40,669 nt of DNA, from contig JAGVVU010000009.1 of the NCBI GenBank assembly GCA_018304605.1, positions 1-40,669 on the forward strand, written 5' to 3'. A program made the position numbers and the translations under genes. The stretch's first letter is position 1, and each line of letters starts with the position of its first letter. Below are positions 39,869-40,669 of the stretch, piece by piece. The DNA comes from Candidatus Aenigmatarchaeota archaeon (GTDB taxonomy: Archaea; Aenigmatarchaeota; Aenigmatarchaeia; GW2011-AR5). The notes below the pieces were generated by a model. It did no database searches, had not been told where the DNA came from, and worked only from the letters and a program-made list of their open reading frames with translations.

Positions 39869-40669
39869 CTAGGCAGCCAGTTCGGGATCGCGGCTGATCC
39901 GGTCGAAGAAATCAGATATATGACCGAATACATCTTCCATTTGCTTGTCTGTCGGCCGCTTGTAGAATTCATCCAAGTGCACCAGTTCAGTTTTCGCGCC
40001 GTTATTTTTCATCATCTCTGCCGCCTCTGTCGCATCCTTATAATCGACATGGCCATCGCTGGATGCGCAAAGGATTTGCGTGGGAGTCCGGTATTCTGGC
40101 GCGGATTTGATGGCATCGAACAACGACGAATCATCGTCTATCATTCTTATCAGATTAGCCTGATCCACCAGCGTGAAGACATGCAGTTCGGGTCTGCTGG
40201 CAAGGGTCACCGGCACTGCGAGAGCCCTCGCATACGGCGTCTTCGATATCGTGTAAAGGGCCTGATGCTCTCTTATGTATTTCCCGAGCCTTTCGGGCGG
40301 CTGCACAACGGCAACGGCGGCAAATCTTTTTTCCTTGTCAGTCAGCGCAGCCTTCAGGAGGCGTTCCCCGCCGAAGCTGTGACCGATGCCGAAAAAGCAC
40401 CTGAACTTGTTCCGGGGCTCTGATTTTCCTATCTCATTCCTCAGCCAGTCGATCGGGTAATAAACAGCGTCTATCATGGTGCTTTCAGTGAAGTGCCTGC
40501 CATCGTCCCAGTCTGATATGACAGCAAGCCTTCCGCTTTCAGCCGCGAGCTGGCCCATCCTTTCGTATGTTTTCGGAGGCCTTCCAAAGCCGGAGTACAT
40601 CGCGATGGCGTAATCACTGATAGAATCAGGAACGTAAAAGACAAGCCTCTGATGCCCGGGTTCTTTGAG
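39869..40669 (-). CDS. Alpha/beta hydrolase, 5' end outside window
   Basis: At least 266 residues: the frame is open to the window edge (LKEPGHQRLVFYVPDSISDY precedes MYSGFG). GIGHSFGGERLL has the nucleophile elbow Ser (GxSxG variant G-H-S-F-G). SSDGHVDYKDA provides a candidate Asp and VHLDEFYKRP a His. Esterase or lipase-like activity is likely; the substrate is unknown. Confidence 0.8.
   Translation of the reverse strand, partial: LKEPGHQRLVFYVPDSISDYAIAMYSGFGRPPKTYERMGQLAAESGRLAVISDWDDGRHFTESTMIDAVYYPIDWLRNEIGKSEPRNKFRCFFGIGHSFGGERLLKAALTDKEKRFAAVAVVQPPERLGKYIREHQALYTISKTPYARALAVPVTLASRPELHVFTLVDQANLIRMIDDDSSLFDAIKSAPEYRTPTQILCASSDGHVDYKDATEAAEMMKNNGAKTELVHLDEFYKRPTDKQMEDVFGHISDFFDRISRDPELAA

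Overview
The window is archaeal. It carries the archaeal RNA polymerase operon (rpoH, rpoB, rpoA1, rpoA2), rpl30e, archaeal nusA, rps12, rps7, EF-1A, EF-2, rps10, an aIF5B/IF2 gene, a UbiA-type enzyme of the kind that makes archaeal ether lipids, and a 5S rRNA. Many starts are preceded by a GGTGAT-type Shine-Dalgarno motif or by an archaeal TATA box about 25 nt upstream of the ATG (leaderless genes). Many small proteins, bacterial-type adenylate kinase and riboflavin kinase, and heavily interrupted tRNAs suggest a DPANN-like, possibly Micrarchaeota-like, genome. That placement is inference.

Layout. 0-1.4 kb: infB, cut by the window edge and frameshifted. 1.5-4.3 kb: a ferric-reductase-like membrane protein, a possible PD-(D/E)XK protein, a methyltransferase and a frameshifted adk. 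4.4-12.3 kb: rps10, a GT-C glycosyltransferase, EF-1A, riboflavin kinase, a secreted beta-rich protein, EF-2. 12.5-15.5 kb: a plus-strand accessory block (pentapeptide-like, SNase, HprK-like P-loop, PIG-L deacetylase). 15.5-25.7 kb: the minus-strand transcription/translation operon. 25.7-28.6 kb: 5S rRNA, tRNA-Asp, tRNA-Lys, tRNA-Tyr and a dense patch of structured repeats. 28.6-36.5 kb: small zinc-ribbon and membrane proteins, a ferredoxin, an RNA m5C methyltransferase, MsrA, nitroreductase. 36.6-38.0 kb: an AT-rich patch with a phosphoribosyltransferase, tRNA-Thr and a LAGLIDADG endonuclease. 38-40.7 kb: a metallopeptidase, a zinc ribbon, a UbiA prenyltransferase and an alpha/beta hydrolase cut by the window edge.

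Three things stand out. (1) All four tRNA genes have two introns each, most at non-canonical positions (D-loop, T-loop, both sides of the anticodon arm). (2) The intergenic DNA holds several families of dispersed palindromic elements whose stems change but keep pairing: a multi-branched element (16.85 kb and twice near 28.1-28.4 kb), a TATAG-flanked hairpin family (15.5, 31.6 and 32.8-33.1 kb), a repeated leader abutting the starts of adk and rpl30e, and a CTTTTCTT/AAGAAAAG hairpin module after stop codons that also forms part of a tRNA-Asp intron. (3) Three essential genes (infB, adk, rpoB) each lose a block of conserved residues together with a reading-frame change. This may be an assembly artefact or real decay.

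All calls come from reading the sequence and remembered family motifs. No search was run.
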